Shown here in pieces: positions 1 through 14,100 of a stretch of 64,000 nucleotides of DNA. The stretch comes from Branchinecta lynchi (Eukaryota > Arthropoda > Branchiopoda > Anostraca > Branchinectidae): the NCBI GenBank assembly GCA_023053575.1, contig JAKZAP010000009.1:13187869-13251868 (forward strand), given 5' to 3'. The translations under genes were made by a program, and so were the position numbers. The notes below the pieces were generated by a model. It was not told the origin of the DNA. It worked only from the letters and a program-made list of their open reading frames with translations, and did not search any database. Positions within the stretch are counted from its first letter, which is position 1. Each line of letters opens with the position of its first letter.

Positions 1-1090
1 GCCGGCCCCCAGTGATCAAAATATATTGTCACGAAGTATTTTCGAAATAAAAGAACATGAACCTGAACCTATTGAAACTCAACTAGTCGTTAACGAGCGC
101 TGGCTTTCTATTTTCTGCGTCTGCCACTCATACACGAACAGTTTGCTGAAGCTTCTCTCGCGAAGCGAGTTTGACGGCACAGCGACGGAGGCCTATTTTG
201 TATTCATAGGAAGGATAGGTCTTCGCATTACTCTCTAGAGTTATTTTGCTATTTTTTCCATGAAGGCACGAGTGGGGATTTTTTCTCTTCGGGGTATTTT
301 AATTTCTTTTGTTACCTTAAATTACTTTAGAAATGAGTATTTCATGTTTTTTTATTTTATTTATTTTGACATATATGCCCATGAACAACAAAGTGAAATC
401 ACGGGGGTACATGAAGGATAAAAAAGAGAAGGATAAAACGTGAACAAAGGAAAAAAAGCCCAGCAAAACAGCATATCTACCTGTGTTGTCTAAATGGAGA
501 AGAATTAGTGAGGACATGTCATCCCAGGTCTGGTTAACGAGACCTCGCGCAGATTCCTGACAGAACGTCTTCGAACTTCTTTTTTTCCCGTTCAGGTCAT
601 TTAATTTCAAAAAATGAAAACAAATTATTTACATCACTTCATGGCAGAGATCAGGCTCGGTGGCCAGAAGATAACATTAACAAATAAAAATTAGACTTGG
701 TCACATAGAACTGTATACAATAGGTATAACAGCCACCATTCCTAAAGGCACTATGACCTAGTGATTGCTCTTGCGGGGTTTTACAGTTACCAGGCCCAAC
801 ACGTCTACTCAAACCCACTCAAACAAAGCTAAATTAACAAATTATCCAGCGGATTCAACTGAAAGATATGTTAACTCGTTTGTGCCGTACTTTGTTCGTT
901 CGTTTAATAGTTCTTAGTCGTGTTTATCTGGTATTATTTGTCATTGGCCATTTATGTCCCGTTGAAAGTGTTAGGTTGACTTGCCTTTGCTAGCTATCTT
1001 TGCTATTTTTGTCAATAAACGAGATATATATTATCGAAAAATTCGAATGGTATCCGTCGTCGCAAAAATTTCCGGATTCAGTCCAAACCC

Positions 1091-1340
1091 AGAGCAAAAT
1101 AACACTAGGGAGTAGCCCCAAGACTTGACAAAATTAACACACACTCGAATTGCAGTGTTACCATTACCACTAGCGATAGAGAACGTTACTACTGAAACTC
1201 ATTCCGTCGTTCACCAGCGCTGGCTCCGATAACTTCATATTCTGACCATGGAAAAAATGATACAGCCTGCCTTGTTTCTCTGGTGTGTGTAGACCGCACC
1301 TTTGCTTTACTAGAAATTTCTGTATCCGCAAGTTTGTCTA
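1091..1340 (+). repeat. family K repeat, copy 1
   Basis: AGAGCAAAATAACACTAGGG through GACCGCACCTTTGCTTTACT. Closely similar to 55453-55700. A short related piece also occurs near 70-110. Confidence 0.65.
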
Positions 1341-1428
1341 GCTCTAAATGCCGAAGCGTAACGGGCGGTGCTACGAGTGTGACGCGTTTGCAAAGAATGG
1401 TAAGCATAAGTCTTGGCGCTACTCTCTA

Positions 1429-1830
1429 CACTGTAAAAAGTATCTCGTACATCGGACTTTAGTGGCTGCACATCACCGAATTCGGTGATTTTTATTCGAA
1501 ATTCGTTAAAAGTTAAAATCCGACAAAAGGATTAAAACACTAGAATGCAAAATACTGCAGATTAAGTTATCCTAATCTGCAGTATTTTGCAGTCTAACCT
1601 TTTCATCCTGTATCGGATTTTAACTCTCAGAGTTCGGATTTTAACTCTCCGAGTTCGGATTTTAACTCTCCGAGTTCGGATTTTAACTCTCCGAGTTCGG
1701 ATTTTAACTCTCCGAGTTCGGATTTTAACTCTCCGAGTTCGGATTTTAACTCTCCGAATTCGAACTAAAAATCGCAGAATTCGGGATGTGCAACCACTAA
1801 CGTCCGATGTAGGAGAGACTTTTTACAGTG
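1429..1830. mobile_element. CACTGTAAAAAGT-ended MITE with 21-bp tandem repeats
   Basis: Perfect ends CACTGTAAAAAGT / ACTTTTTACAGTG with TA on both sides. Inside are a palindrome around 1545-1592 (TGCAAAATACTGCAGATTA and inverse) and seven tandem copies of a 21-base unit (TTCGGATTTTAACTCTCCGAG) from about 1612 to 1760. Confidence 0.75.
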
Positions 1831-1903
1831 TATTGTTATTTTGCTCTGGTCCAAACAAGACGTGGGTGAAGAACTATCAGTGAAAAGTATTTTTTTCTTT
1901 CAG

Positions 1904-2106
1904 ACCCTACGAGAGATCCTGGCTCAAGGCGTCGCCTACGTCCACGAAGGCCTAACAGCTACTGACAAAAGTATAGTCGAGCGATTATTCGACTCGGGTG
2001 CCATCCAGGTTCTCGTCGCGTCTCGCCACATGGCCTGGGCTCTCTCAGTTCACGCGTATATTGTCATCATTGCAGACACGCAGAGTTATAACGGCAAGCT
2101 CCATAT
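1904..2106 (+). CDS. SNRNP200: SNRNP200 exon (first in window)
   Basis: The exon begins after a pyrimidine tract and CAG and ends at AT|GTGAGT in phase 2. It encodes the second RecA-like domain of the C-terminal cassette, including the motif V area ([19 protein letters not shown]). The earlier exon is outside the window. No Brr2-like coding is seen in 1-1903. Confidence 0.95.
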
Positions 2107-5100
2107 GTGAGTATTAAACTATCTTAGGTGTTGATGGAGGGTGTGGGAAATGGGATCTTTCGTTGACCTGGGCGAGCCCTAACCGTTAGAAGTTATCAAA
2201 TTCGAATTATCACGAGGCTGTCAACTATTGGCGATGACGTTAGAACGTTAGTAGCTTTTTCAAAAAGTGTCACACTCTCCTTTTGAAATAATGTTACTGT
2301 TAGATAGTCCTTCAGCCGAAGCTGACTGCGACTCATATTTGACGGTGCAAAACGGATAAGTCAGCTACATTTTATTAGCGTTAAATTAGGCAAAGTAGGC
2401 AAATTTGCGTTGTAATATTTAGTAGGGTTTTATTTATGTATTGACTCGCGTACTTATCTAGTGACATGCCGCCGCTAGCTAAGGCTATTTTGGTCAAATA
2501 AAGCATTCACTCAAAAGGAGACGTTTTTTTTTTAATTGAACAAATTTCTCGAAAACAAAAAGATGTTGTATATGTGCTGACAGTGCACTATCTGACAGTT
2601 GCCGGTTATAACAATTATAACACGATGATAGATTGAGGCCTACATAAACTCAATGTATAAAGACAACATCATTTGGTAAATCGAAACCTCAGTTCTCTTG
2701 TATATATGGCTAAACTTGTTTTTCTACTGTTGTTTACTGAGCATCCAGTATCTACTCAGTTGACTGAGATTGAGTTTTGCACGCGTTCGCCTTACGCTGA
2801 TAGAACTTACGTAGGATATTTCACGTGTTGGTTGATTGACCATTTTATGGAACTCCTTACCAGACCATGTAGTTGGTACGGAGATGCGGAGCCGTAAATG
2901 GCGTTCATCTCCTTTATGCTAATAGAATGGACGTACGATACTTCACGTGTTGAATTTGATTGACCATGGAACTCCTTACCAGACGATTTAGTTGGTGCGG
3001 AGCCATAGATGGCGTTCATCTGGACGATATGTTTTCAGTCTTAGTAACTGAGACAGGTCTTTGTTCTTTTAAAGTGTTTTAATTGTGTAGTTATTTTTTT
3101 TTTGTTTTGTCTTCAGAAAGTGTGTTGAATCTGTAGTTAGTATTTGATTTGCATAATATTTTTGTACCGTGGCCCGTTGGGCTTTTCATGTACAATACAT
3201 ACAGACATACATACTTATGCCGTTGATAAATATTCTTTGAGACCAAGCTGACTTTGAAACATTTATTCCAACAATGTTTTCAACGGATACATCAGCTACG
3301 ATTCTTCATCAGCGATATTTCGGCCCTTCTTGGCAAGGGTCCTCGTCTTTCACAGCCCAGACATGCAGACTTTGACGAGGACCCTTGCCAAGAAGGGCCG
3401 AAATATCGCTGATGAAGAATCGTAGCTGACGTATCCGTTGAAAACATTGTTGGAATAAATATGCCGTTGAGAGTTTTGATTTAGTTAGATTTTGGGTACC
3501 AGAATTTGCCCTGGTATTTCTGGTACCAGAATTTGTACCTGAATTATTCAGCATCATATTTATTTATTTATTAATCAATATACTGCCAATCATCGTTTCA
3601 GAAGTTAGCAGTTGTCAGCCTATGAGATGTTTCCGGTTTATGACTGGCAGTTAGGATGCTGAGAACGTCCAAGCCAAATTATTGTATTAGTTGTGCCCAC
3701 TTGGTTTCCTCGTAGAAATAATATTACCCTTGAAAATTAATCTCTGCTCTCTGCATGCTTGTCGTCTTGTGAAAATATATATACAATTTTTTTCTCCAAC
3801 AAACGGTAAGCCAAAAGCTCTGTATCGATAAACTTAGACCCTAGACTACTTTGCTTCTAGGTATGACGACTACCCAATCACAGACATCATTCAGATGACC
3901 GGCCTCGCCAACCGACCAACTGAAGACGATGACGCGAAGTGCATCCTGATGTGTCAGGCTTCCAAGAAAGACTTTTATAAGAAATTCATCTACGATCCCC
4001 TTCCTATCGAATCCCATTTGGACCATTGTCTCCATGATCACTTCAACGCTGAAGTAGTCACCAAAACGATCGAGAACAAACAGGATGCCGTTGATTACTT
4101 GACTTGGACGTTCTTGTACAGGCGTATGGCTCAGAATCCAAACTACTACAACTTGCAGGTAAACGGACCCGACCATCTCTTAAAGCGCAACTCGCAGTTA
4201 TTCTAACATACAATTTACTACTAACATACGTGACTCCTGTGTAACTCCTATTCAATTCCGGCTGTTTCTAGCGGTCACCCTGTTCCTTTGGTTTTGATGA
4301 GAAACATGGAGAAACTTGCATATCCTATAATCTTGGCCAACGAGCCAACGACCTGCCTCGAAAAGAGATAAACGTGGACAATGCAAAATACGACTCGCTG
4401 TAGCTACAGATTCTGTTCCGATATTCTGTCATACTTAACGACGCCTTTGGAAAATATTACAGTAATTTGCTTACCACGCTCAGGAGCGCAGTTAGCGTGA
4501 TAACTACGATCTCTGTGACGTGACTGGCCCGATCAGCCCGTGGCACGATATTTTGCCGAAAATAAAAAATTGTGTTCCAGCCTTTACGCCAAAAAGCCAG
4601 GGTCCGTGACGACATGCATAGTAACTACGGCAGATATTCCTTCAGCCCAGGCTGACTGGGAATTGCGTTTGACGATGCAAAACGGATACGTCAGCTCCAT
4701 TTTATTAGTGCTATATTTGGCGCTTCTTGGCAAGGGTCCTCGTCAGGCTCAAGCCGCGTAAGCTGGAAAGATGAAATTGTCAACAAGTTCAGGTTTGTCG
4801 ACAGGTTCATTTTCCAGCTTGAGCCTGAAGAGTACCCTTGCCAAGAAGGGCCGAAATATAGCTATTAAAATGTAGCTGACGTATCCGTTTTGCATCGTCA
4901 AATACAACTACGTAAGTAGGGTGGAACACGCTCGTAGCTTCGAAACAACAGCTGCTACGCGCTAATAGCGAAGTTGAAGGCTAGCGTCTTGCCTATGGTT
5001 GACGGTTCAGCCAGATAATTTTCGCAACGAATCACAACGCCCCTGCCCATAGCATGTCGAGGTAACAAATGTCGTGGGACTGTCGCGATTTTTGTGGTTG

Positions 5101-8100
5101 CGCTTTTTGCTTCATTGACATGTAAGCAGTCCTTTTCGAGTTGCACTAGGTGCAATGTAAAAAGTTTTTCCGTATAAAGATTAAACTTAACTGCAGTACT
5201 TGCAACTCAGATTATCCTTATCTCTACGCAGACAAGATTAATACCAAATAGAGATAAGATGAATCCGAGTAGCAAATACTACAGTTAACTTTAATCTATA
5301 TACGGAGAAACTTTTTACAGTGTGTCTGACATCTTGTGCGTTAACAAAAGCTTAGCGTCTATTACAGGCTAGTCTTTAGTTATATTTACAGGTCTCTTCA
5401 TAACTATTTACTAAGAAGTGATCGATAAATGAACTTCCTCTTGTTCATGTCGTCGTTTCTAGCGAGGAGTGTCAACTTACATCACTTCTTTCTTTTAGGG
5501 TGTATCTCATCGACACCTCTCCGATCATTTATCCGAGCTAGTTGAAAACACTCTATCGGACCTAGAACAATCGAAGTGTATCTCCATCGAGGACGATATA
5601 GATGTCACTGCACTCAACTTGGGCATGATTGCGGCCTACTATTATATCAACTATACAACGATTGAGCTTTTCAGCATGTCACTGAACAACAAGACGAAGA
5701 TTCGAGGTAAGTGCTGACCTCCCCCCCCCCGCACCCCCCACCCTCACCCCCCAAATAACAAACAATTCTGTAGGCTGGTAGTTCTTCTGTTACGTAGTTT
5801 GACCACAAAAAAAAACAAGACCAAAGGTTTCGATGGGATCCCATAAATCTGAAATCTAGCATTTTATTAAAACAATTGGGTCATGTCTCGCCATTCAGTC
5901 TTCGTCAGTTTCCTTGAATATTTTTACTTTTAAAATAAATCTCAAAAATGGATTCAGCATGTCTCCTTGCCCCAGTACCGAATTTCTAATCGATTTCAGA
6001 AACAACCTTTGAGCTTCAACCAAATTTCCAGTTTCAGCCAATTTCGTGGTTAACCATTTATCCAGCAAGAAAACTAAGTTCAGATATGGATTCAGCCCCT
6101 CAATGAATATCTTATTAGCTGATAAAACATACATGTTTATCTCTCCGACGTCCATAGAATGAACAAATGAATATCGTCATCCACGTGCATAGCTATACTG
6201 GTTCGAGAATAAAGGGGTAGGGACTTCTCTAGCCAAAAATTGGTCGTCAAATTTTGTGTCCGGTTTTCGCCGGATTCCGGGTGAACTGCTTGTCCGGCAA
6301 GAAAAAACTTTCATAGTCGGATTCAGCATGTCTCCTTACTCTAAATCAACTATCTCAATAGCTTTAAAAAAAAAAAATGTGTTGCCCCTTAATTTGAAAC
6401 CCCCTCCCCCACCCCTAAAGATAGGGCTAGAAAGTCCATCTACGAACTCGACCTTATCTCTTGACCCAAAACACCCTCACACAATGTTTCATCAAAATAT
6501 TCAATTCAATCTATTCATTTATTTGTATCCGCCAAAGCTGGCGAGTAGAAAAAAAAATAATAAAATTCACACAATCGGTCTACAGACTAATAACTAGACC
6601 ATATACTTTCATAAAAACTCTACGTCATTAAAAAACAATTAGCCTACACTATCCTAAATGAAGTCTACCTAACACTTTAACCAAAATACAATCAACGCAA
6701 CGCATCGGACAAAGTGTGCTTTATGGAATAAATTTTTCGAGAGTTATCTCATTTCCTTCGATAGTTATCGTGCTTACAGACGGACAGACAAGACGCCGGA
6801 CAGACGGACAACTTTTGCGATGTCAGAGGTATCCCTCCACTTACGTTTTGGGATCCCAAAAAGGCAAAGGTATCAGTACCAGCATGCATAGGCCTAACTG
6901 GCTGTGCTGATCTTCGATTCCCCGCCCTTGGGCAGTGGGAATTGAACCCCAAGTGCAATGGGCGCGGTTATAGCTAGCCATCTTGGTGCTTTCGTCTTGT
7001 CCAGAATTCTGTAGGTACTTATTTGGGGGTCAGACGGGCTGGTCTTATAGGACATATAACATTACAGTTCTTAAAGATGATAGAATGAATTTTATTCCCA
7101 AAAAGCCCGTGGGTCCAAGTGGCAAAACAAAACAAAGACAAAATCGCACTCAAGAACACAGTACATACACAAACGGAGGGAACCCTTACTCTAAAATACG
7201 CTCCCGATGCTCCATAGCCTGCTTGAGAAACCTCCCAAGCCGAGGAAGGTCTCCAAAATCTTTCTTTATCTTAAGGAAGGAAGGAAGGAATTTATTTCTT
7301 CAACATTTCTACAACATATTGAACATATTCTTAAACCAATAGCCCGTCTCAATATGTGACAACAAGTCACCTGTGCAAGACGGACATTTTCTTCTTTTTT
7401 TTTTTTTATATACACTTAGCGAGTGTTAACTCTCTCCAAATCAGCTTTCCTCACTCAAACCCCCCTATCCTACCCAATTCCCATTCCCCTCCCGAATCTT
7501 CCTTCATCCTTTTATATTCAAAAAATTTGGTCCGGCCCCCTGCATGAGGAGGTGCCATCCGGACCGTATGTATGCTATTCCATCCTTATCAAGGGGAGTG
7601 CTAACCTTCTCTCCTTTTCTACAGCACAATATGAGTATGAGCAAAGTCGCTACTTATACTCTTTAGAAGGACGTTTTGGCTGAAAATGTTGAACTATAAG
7701 GTATTATCTCCCAAGATTTTTACGAGCGATAAAATTCCAGATCAGCAATTTTATTTGGTAGTAGTGGTTTCTCCAATAGTTTTACGCTTTCTAGCTGCTT
7801 TTAGCTGTACATGCGTACATACAGTGCTCAACCTAGGTAGTCTAAGCGGCTTAAATGCCATCTGGTGAGGAAAGTGACAGATGGTGCCTGTCCGCTGGAT
7901 GGCGCAACTTCTCTTGTGTCGGACGCTCAAGGGTTTGACAGTGTTTCCAGTTCTCATGAGTTTATATGAGTAGAAAGAAAATTGTATTAAATTGTAATTG
8001 TAAACAGAATTTTGTATGAGATCTCATTTTTAGTGGAGTGTTGGAGCAATCCACTATTGCGAGCGCTGTAGCAGCTTTCGGTTACCGGTTTTCGGTTTTC

Positions 8101-11100
8101 ACCGTATTTTGTGGAGCTCATAACTCGTGAACCAGTGCAAGTATCAAGTTCAAACTTGGTACAATTGTGGGTATTGGGGTCTGGTTGTGTCTTTTGGGGG
8201 TCTCACCCCCCTCCTCAACCCGGTTCAGGGGCAAATGGACCCAGATTGCCCAGTGAATAAAGTTCATAACTTGACCAGAACTGGACATAGAACGATGAAA
8301 TTCCATGGACGTGTAGATCCTAGGGCTGGGAAATTGCTTTTAAAGTTGCACCTCCCCACCCACCCCGTTCATTGGCAACTGGGCCCAGATTGCCCAGGGG
8401 TAAAGTTCGTTACCCAGGAATCAACAGGTATCAAGTTGAAACTTGGTAGGATTGTGAGCATTGGGGTCTCTTTTTACTTGTTGCGGGTCACAAACCCCAC
8501 CCCCACTTGGTTCAGGGGCAATTGGGCCCAGATTGCCCAGTTTTTAATGCTTTTAATTTGACAATAACTGTAGATAAGGCGATAAAATTCATTTGTGTTT
8601 TTGGATCATAGGGGACCGGGGAGAGTTGAACTACCCCTACCCTCCCCGTTCGTGGGCAAGTGGGCCCAAAATTGCCCATGAATTTTTTTTTGACCTGTTA
8701 CTGTAATCAAACTCTAAGTTTGTATACTTGAGGAAATTTTGATGGGTCCCGTCCCCCCCCCCCCTCCCGTTCATAGGCAGCTGAGCCAAGATTTCCCATG
8801 AGTTAATTGCAGGTCTCAAGTCCAAGTCTTGTATATTTGGGGAGATGTATCTATGGATGAGGATTTGGCGTAACATCAACAAATGAGACGACGCGACGTA
8901 CTTTAATCTTTAATGAACAGTTGGAAACTGGACTGTCTTGTCATATGATCGATGATATGCCGTTCTTGATGACTTGTGACAAAGGGGGCATTAGTCTGCT
9001 ACGAATTGGTTTATTGCGCTTGTTATTACATTGCTAATGGAAATGGAATCCGGTTAAAGGGTGTGACTGGCAGGCAGACCCAAAAACGGGCAGACCATTC
9101 AGTGTTCGAACATTTTATTTATTATTTTCAGGGTTTCTCTTTCTTACCGCAAATGCTAAAACTAATGTATAAAGCATTTTAAACAGTAGTCCTAGTTATA
9201 GCTATAGGGTTTTCGCATGACTCGTTGGTGGTTTATGTTTGGGATTCCAAAACGGCGCTTCGGTCATAGATGATTACGAGGATGCTTGCCTGCGGCGCTC
9301 TCCGTATGCGCGTCATTTATGTTAGGTCGTGGGCTCGACTTCTAGTCACACTAAAGCTAGAACTTGTATGAGAGAAAGTCGAAGTTTGCCAGAAAAAATT
9401 GAGTTTCAAAAAAGAATCGCTTGCGGTGATCAGTTTAGTTTCGTCTCGATCACACTGGTTTCAAGTTGCTGCTGCCGTGGCTTAGTTGAGGGACGAGCTG
9501 TGGCGGACCTCCTCGCACTCCTATTATATATAACCCTTTGCTTTATCTTGTCAAAATTGGCGTTAACGTGTGAGACAAATTAGCAAGTCGATTGTTTTGA
9601 GCCCCCCCCCCCCCGGCCCCAACCACTGGGTTGCCAAGCACAAGCAAGCAGAAAATTCTGGCCTGTTGGAGGATTTAAAGTACAGCTCGTACTAGAAATG
9701 AACTTTTTACGATAAATTGGTTAAAAAATATCGTAAAATATTTGAAAAATGTACGCGTTGTGGTTAAAAAGTGGGAAAACCAAGCAAAAGAAAAAAGCCG
9801 TAACACAAGATCGTCGTCTATAAAAAAAAAAAAAAAAAAAACCTTCTCATGCATTTATTTTTGGAACTTTTCCGAACAAAATTGACGCGCCGAATCGGGT
9901 TTTTTTTTTTTTTTTTACTTTTTGAAATGCGATAAGTTATTTGTTCTAAGGTAGGGCTTGACTACCCAATTTTTATGGCACTTGAGCTTACTCAAGTGCC
10001 ATATAGCGATTGTTATTTCTGTCCGTCAGTCGGTCTGTCGGTCTGTCGGTCCCGGTTTTGCTAGTTCGGGCACTTCCAGATAAGCTAGGACGATGAAACT
10101 TGGCAAGCATATCAGGAACTGGACCAGATTAAATTAGAAATTGTCGCTTCCTCGATCCGACCATCTGGAGGGGAGTGGAGGGAGGGGGAATCCGGAAAAA
10201 ATAGGAAAAATGAGATATTTTTAGCTTACGAACGGGTGATCGGATCTTAATGAAACTTAATACATGGAAGGACTTCGTGTCTCAGACCCTCCATTTTAAA
10301 TCCAGACCGGATCCGGTGACACTGGGGGGAGTTAGAGGGGGAAACCGGAAATCTTGGAAAACACTTAGAGTGGAGGGATCCGAATGAAACTTGGTGGAAA
10401 GTACAAGCAAAAGTCCTAGATACGTGACTGATATAACCGGAACGGATCCGCTCACTTTGGGGGAGTTGGGGGGGGGGGGAGAAGTCCGAATTTGTAGTGA
10501 TCCCGCGAGTTCCGTGCTTCCTGATGTGCTGGGACGATGGAAATTGACAGGCATGTCTGGGACCCGACCAGCTTAAATAGGAAATCATCAATTCCCCGAT
10601 TCGACCATCTGGGGGGGGGGGAGTGGAGGGAGGGTGAAGCCAAAATTTGAGGTATTTTTAGCTTGCGAACGGGTGATCAGATCTTGATGAAAATTGATAT
10701 TTAGGATGACCTCGTGTCTCAGACACCTCACTTTAAATCCGGGCCGGATCCGATGACACTGGGGGGAGTTGGAGGAGGGAACCGGAAATTTTGAGAAACG
10801 CTTAAAGTGGAGGGATCGGGATGAAACTTGGTGAGAAAAACAAGCACAGGTCCTAGAAACGTCATTGACATAACCGGACCGGATCAGGTTACTGTGGGGG
10901 AGTTGGGGTGGGGAATCGGAAATTTTGAGAAACGCTTAAAGTGGAGGGATCGGGATGAAACTTGGTGGGAAAAACAAGCACAGGTCCTAGAGACGTCATT
11001 GACATAACCGGACCGGATCAGGGCACTGTGGGGGAGTTGGGGTGGGGGTCCGGATTTCTAGCGATCCCGCGAGTTCGGCATACTTCCTGGTGTCCTAGGG

Positions 11101-14100
11101 CGATGAAACTTGGCAGGTATGTCAAGGATCCGAACAGATTGACTTGAGAACAGCCGTTTCCCCGACCCGACCATCGTGGGGGGAGTGGATGGATGGGGAG
11201 TCCGGAATCTAGTGGCGTGCATAACTTTTGAACGGGTGATCGGATCTTGATGAAAATTGATATTTAGGATGACCTTGTGTCTCAGACGCCTCACTTTAAA
11301 TCCGGGCCGGATCCGATGACACTGGGGGGAGTTGGAGGAGGGAACCGGAAATTTTGAGAAACGCTTAAAGTGGAGGGATCGGGATGAAACTTGGTGGGAA
11401 AAACAAGCACAGGTCCTAGACACGTCATTGACATAACCGGACCGGATCCGATGACACTAGGGGGAGTTGGAGGAGGGAACCGGAAATTTTGAGAAACGCT
11501 TAAAGGGGAGGGATCGGGATGAAACTTGGTGGGAAAAACAAGCACTGGTCCTCGACACGTCATTGACATAACCGGACCGGATCAGGGCACTGTGGGGGAG
11601 TTGGGGTGGGGGTCCGGATTTCTAGCGATCCCGCGAGTTCGGCATACTTCCTGATGTCCTAGGGCGATGAAACTTGGCAGGTATGTCAGGGATCCGAACA
11701 GATTGACTTGAGAACAGCCGTTTCCCCGACCCGACCATCGTGGGGGGAGTGGGTGGATGGGGAGTCCGGAATCTAGTGGCGTGCATAACTTTTGAACGGG
11801 TGATCGGATTTGAATGAAACTTGTCTGGTGAGCTATCGCCTCGGACGTTCAGTGTCACGTCCGAGTCGGGTCCGATACCTGTGGGGATGGAGGGGGGGTG
11901 GAAAACTCAAGAAACTCTGAAAGCAGAGGGATTGGGACGAAACTTAATGGATGGAACAAGCATTAGGCCTAGATGAAATTGACGGAGCCAGATGGTTTCG
12001 GGGCCCTGTGGGGGGAGTTGGAGGGGGTTTCCTGGAATTCCGGTAGTCGTGAGTTAGAATAGTTCCAGATGTAAAACGACAATGAAACTTTGCACGCATA
12101 TTAGCGACCCGAATTATCTTGACTTAAAAACCTGACACAACATACCCCCGGAAACTTCCGTTCCTAGATCCGAGCATTTTTGGGGGAGCAAGAGAAGAGA
12201 AATATGGACTTCTATAAATTGCGAACGAGTGGTCTGATTCGAGTGAAACTTCATGGGTGATACGAATCGATGGCCTCGACATGTAAAACATGCGTTCGAA
12301 CCATATGCGACCACGATTAGGGGAATTGGGGGTGGGGGGACTTTTGACATGCACAAAAACCAAACGGATGGACCGAATGAGATGCAATTCGACAGTGCTG
12401 AGTTTATGCGGCCTAGATTTGTTATTTGGCGTCTGGGCCGGATTCGGCCAAGGTAGGGGGGGGGGTACTGGAAACTTGCAGATAGGCTATGCTCCAATGT
12501 CAGTCAAACTTGATGAGGGAATTAAGAGATTGGGCCCGAACCGGCTCCGACAACGTTGGTGGGAAGGGGGGGGGGGTACCGGAACTTTCCAAAAATGCTC
12601 AGATTCGAGTGAAACTTGGTAGATGGTATAATCAAAGATGCTTTAGGTGGTCTATTTTCTTTTATTCCGAACCAGATTCGGCCACGGTAGGTGGAAATAG
12701 AGTGAGTACCGGAAATCGTGTAGCCCGTCTAGGGATCAAACAAATGGATTTATTCGGATGAAAGTTTGAACAGTCATGTGCATTTGCAATCGAGACGATG
12801 CCGGGACTGCTCAGAAGTGAGTGAAACTTCCGAACCGCATTTTTTTATGGCGGGTGTATTTTGTGACGTTTTCATCTACTTTCTTGTACAGCCTACTCGT
12901 ACAAGTGCCATATGAGCTCGTAGCTCTTGTTGTTTGCTAGAATCTGAATACGTACTGTTTGCCCCACAAGAAAGATTTCACCCTGATGCGGAAAATTTGA
13001 TTTCAACAAAAGCGTGCATTCCAGTGGCTAATGAAGCCACGCTCAAGAAATCTTCAGTTCCAGATAGTAATGTTTCTCCTAAAGAAAGCCCGCTATTGCG
13101 TGCGACTCGAAAAAGTTTGCCGTTGTAGTTAAAGGATATTTGAAGCATAGGGGACAGGATCATAGGGATAAAACAAAGCCGAAAGAAAAAGTTGAGTAAA
13201 TAGCGGTGCAGCGAAGTACAAGCATTTTCATCATGTGTTCAAGCTGCTCTTGCTTTTTCTGCCTTTTGTAATATACCTAACTCCCTTATGGGATAACAAG
13301 GTTCTAAAATACCCACCTTTCTCCAGTGTTCCCTTTTGTGCCTACGAATGTTTAGGGATTTTTCGTGCGTGCCGAGTTTTCCCGTTACGAAACCCGACGT
13401 TTGCCAGAATCTTCAACGTCCGCTGACAACTCTTTCACACACAAAGACATGAGAATCTTCTGTTTTTTACTTTTTTTATTTGCTTAGTTTTCCTACTTTG
13501 TAACCACGGCGCGTTCAGTTTTCAGACGTTTTGCGCCCAGGAAGGCTGGATAGAATCGACAAGCGCTAACAAGAAAATCGCTAAATTCAGATGGAAAGCA
13601 ATGGTACCTTCGAGAAACGTTTTTTCTGATCCGTTGCATAGTGAAAAGATCGTTTCTAGTAACAGTTGCGCTTTAAGTGAATAAGGGATGGGTAACTTGG
13701 CTGTCATATCTCAGCTGTATTCGGTTACACTTTAAAGTTAATGCGAAAGTGCATTACTTCCTTCTTCCGCTATTCACGAATAATCTATTTTCATATAGAC
13801 TCAAATAGACGACCAATATCTTCTGCCAAGATATTGGTCGGTGGAGTTTCAAAAACCGCGTGCTACCCCATTGAAATCAACTGCCCGAAGAAACAGCAAA
13901 CTCTCCATCAATAAGCCACTTCAAGAAAGAAATTGAGGGAATGTTTCTTTCCCAAATGTACGACCTTAAAGTTCAATGGGCACATCAAATTACCCCAATC
14001 CCACTCTGTAACAAACTAGGAACAATGCTTACCCCCTAGATCAGCAGCTTTTTCAACAGTTTCCTCTCTGTGATATTTCAAAGCGTAATTTTTTGGGCCA

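Noticed and set aside
26..238. 70-residue frame near the left edge as an upstream SNRNP200 exon
   Set aside because: The translation does not resemble any part of Brr2, and part of it overlaps a family-K-like piece.
1587..1883. Frame with a repeated RILTLRV heptapeptide
   Set aside because: It is the translation of seven 21-base DNA repeats inside a MITE.
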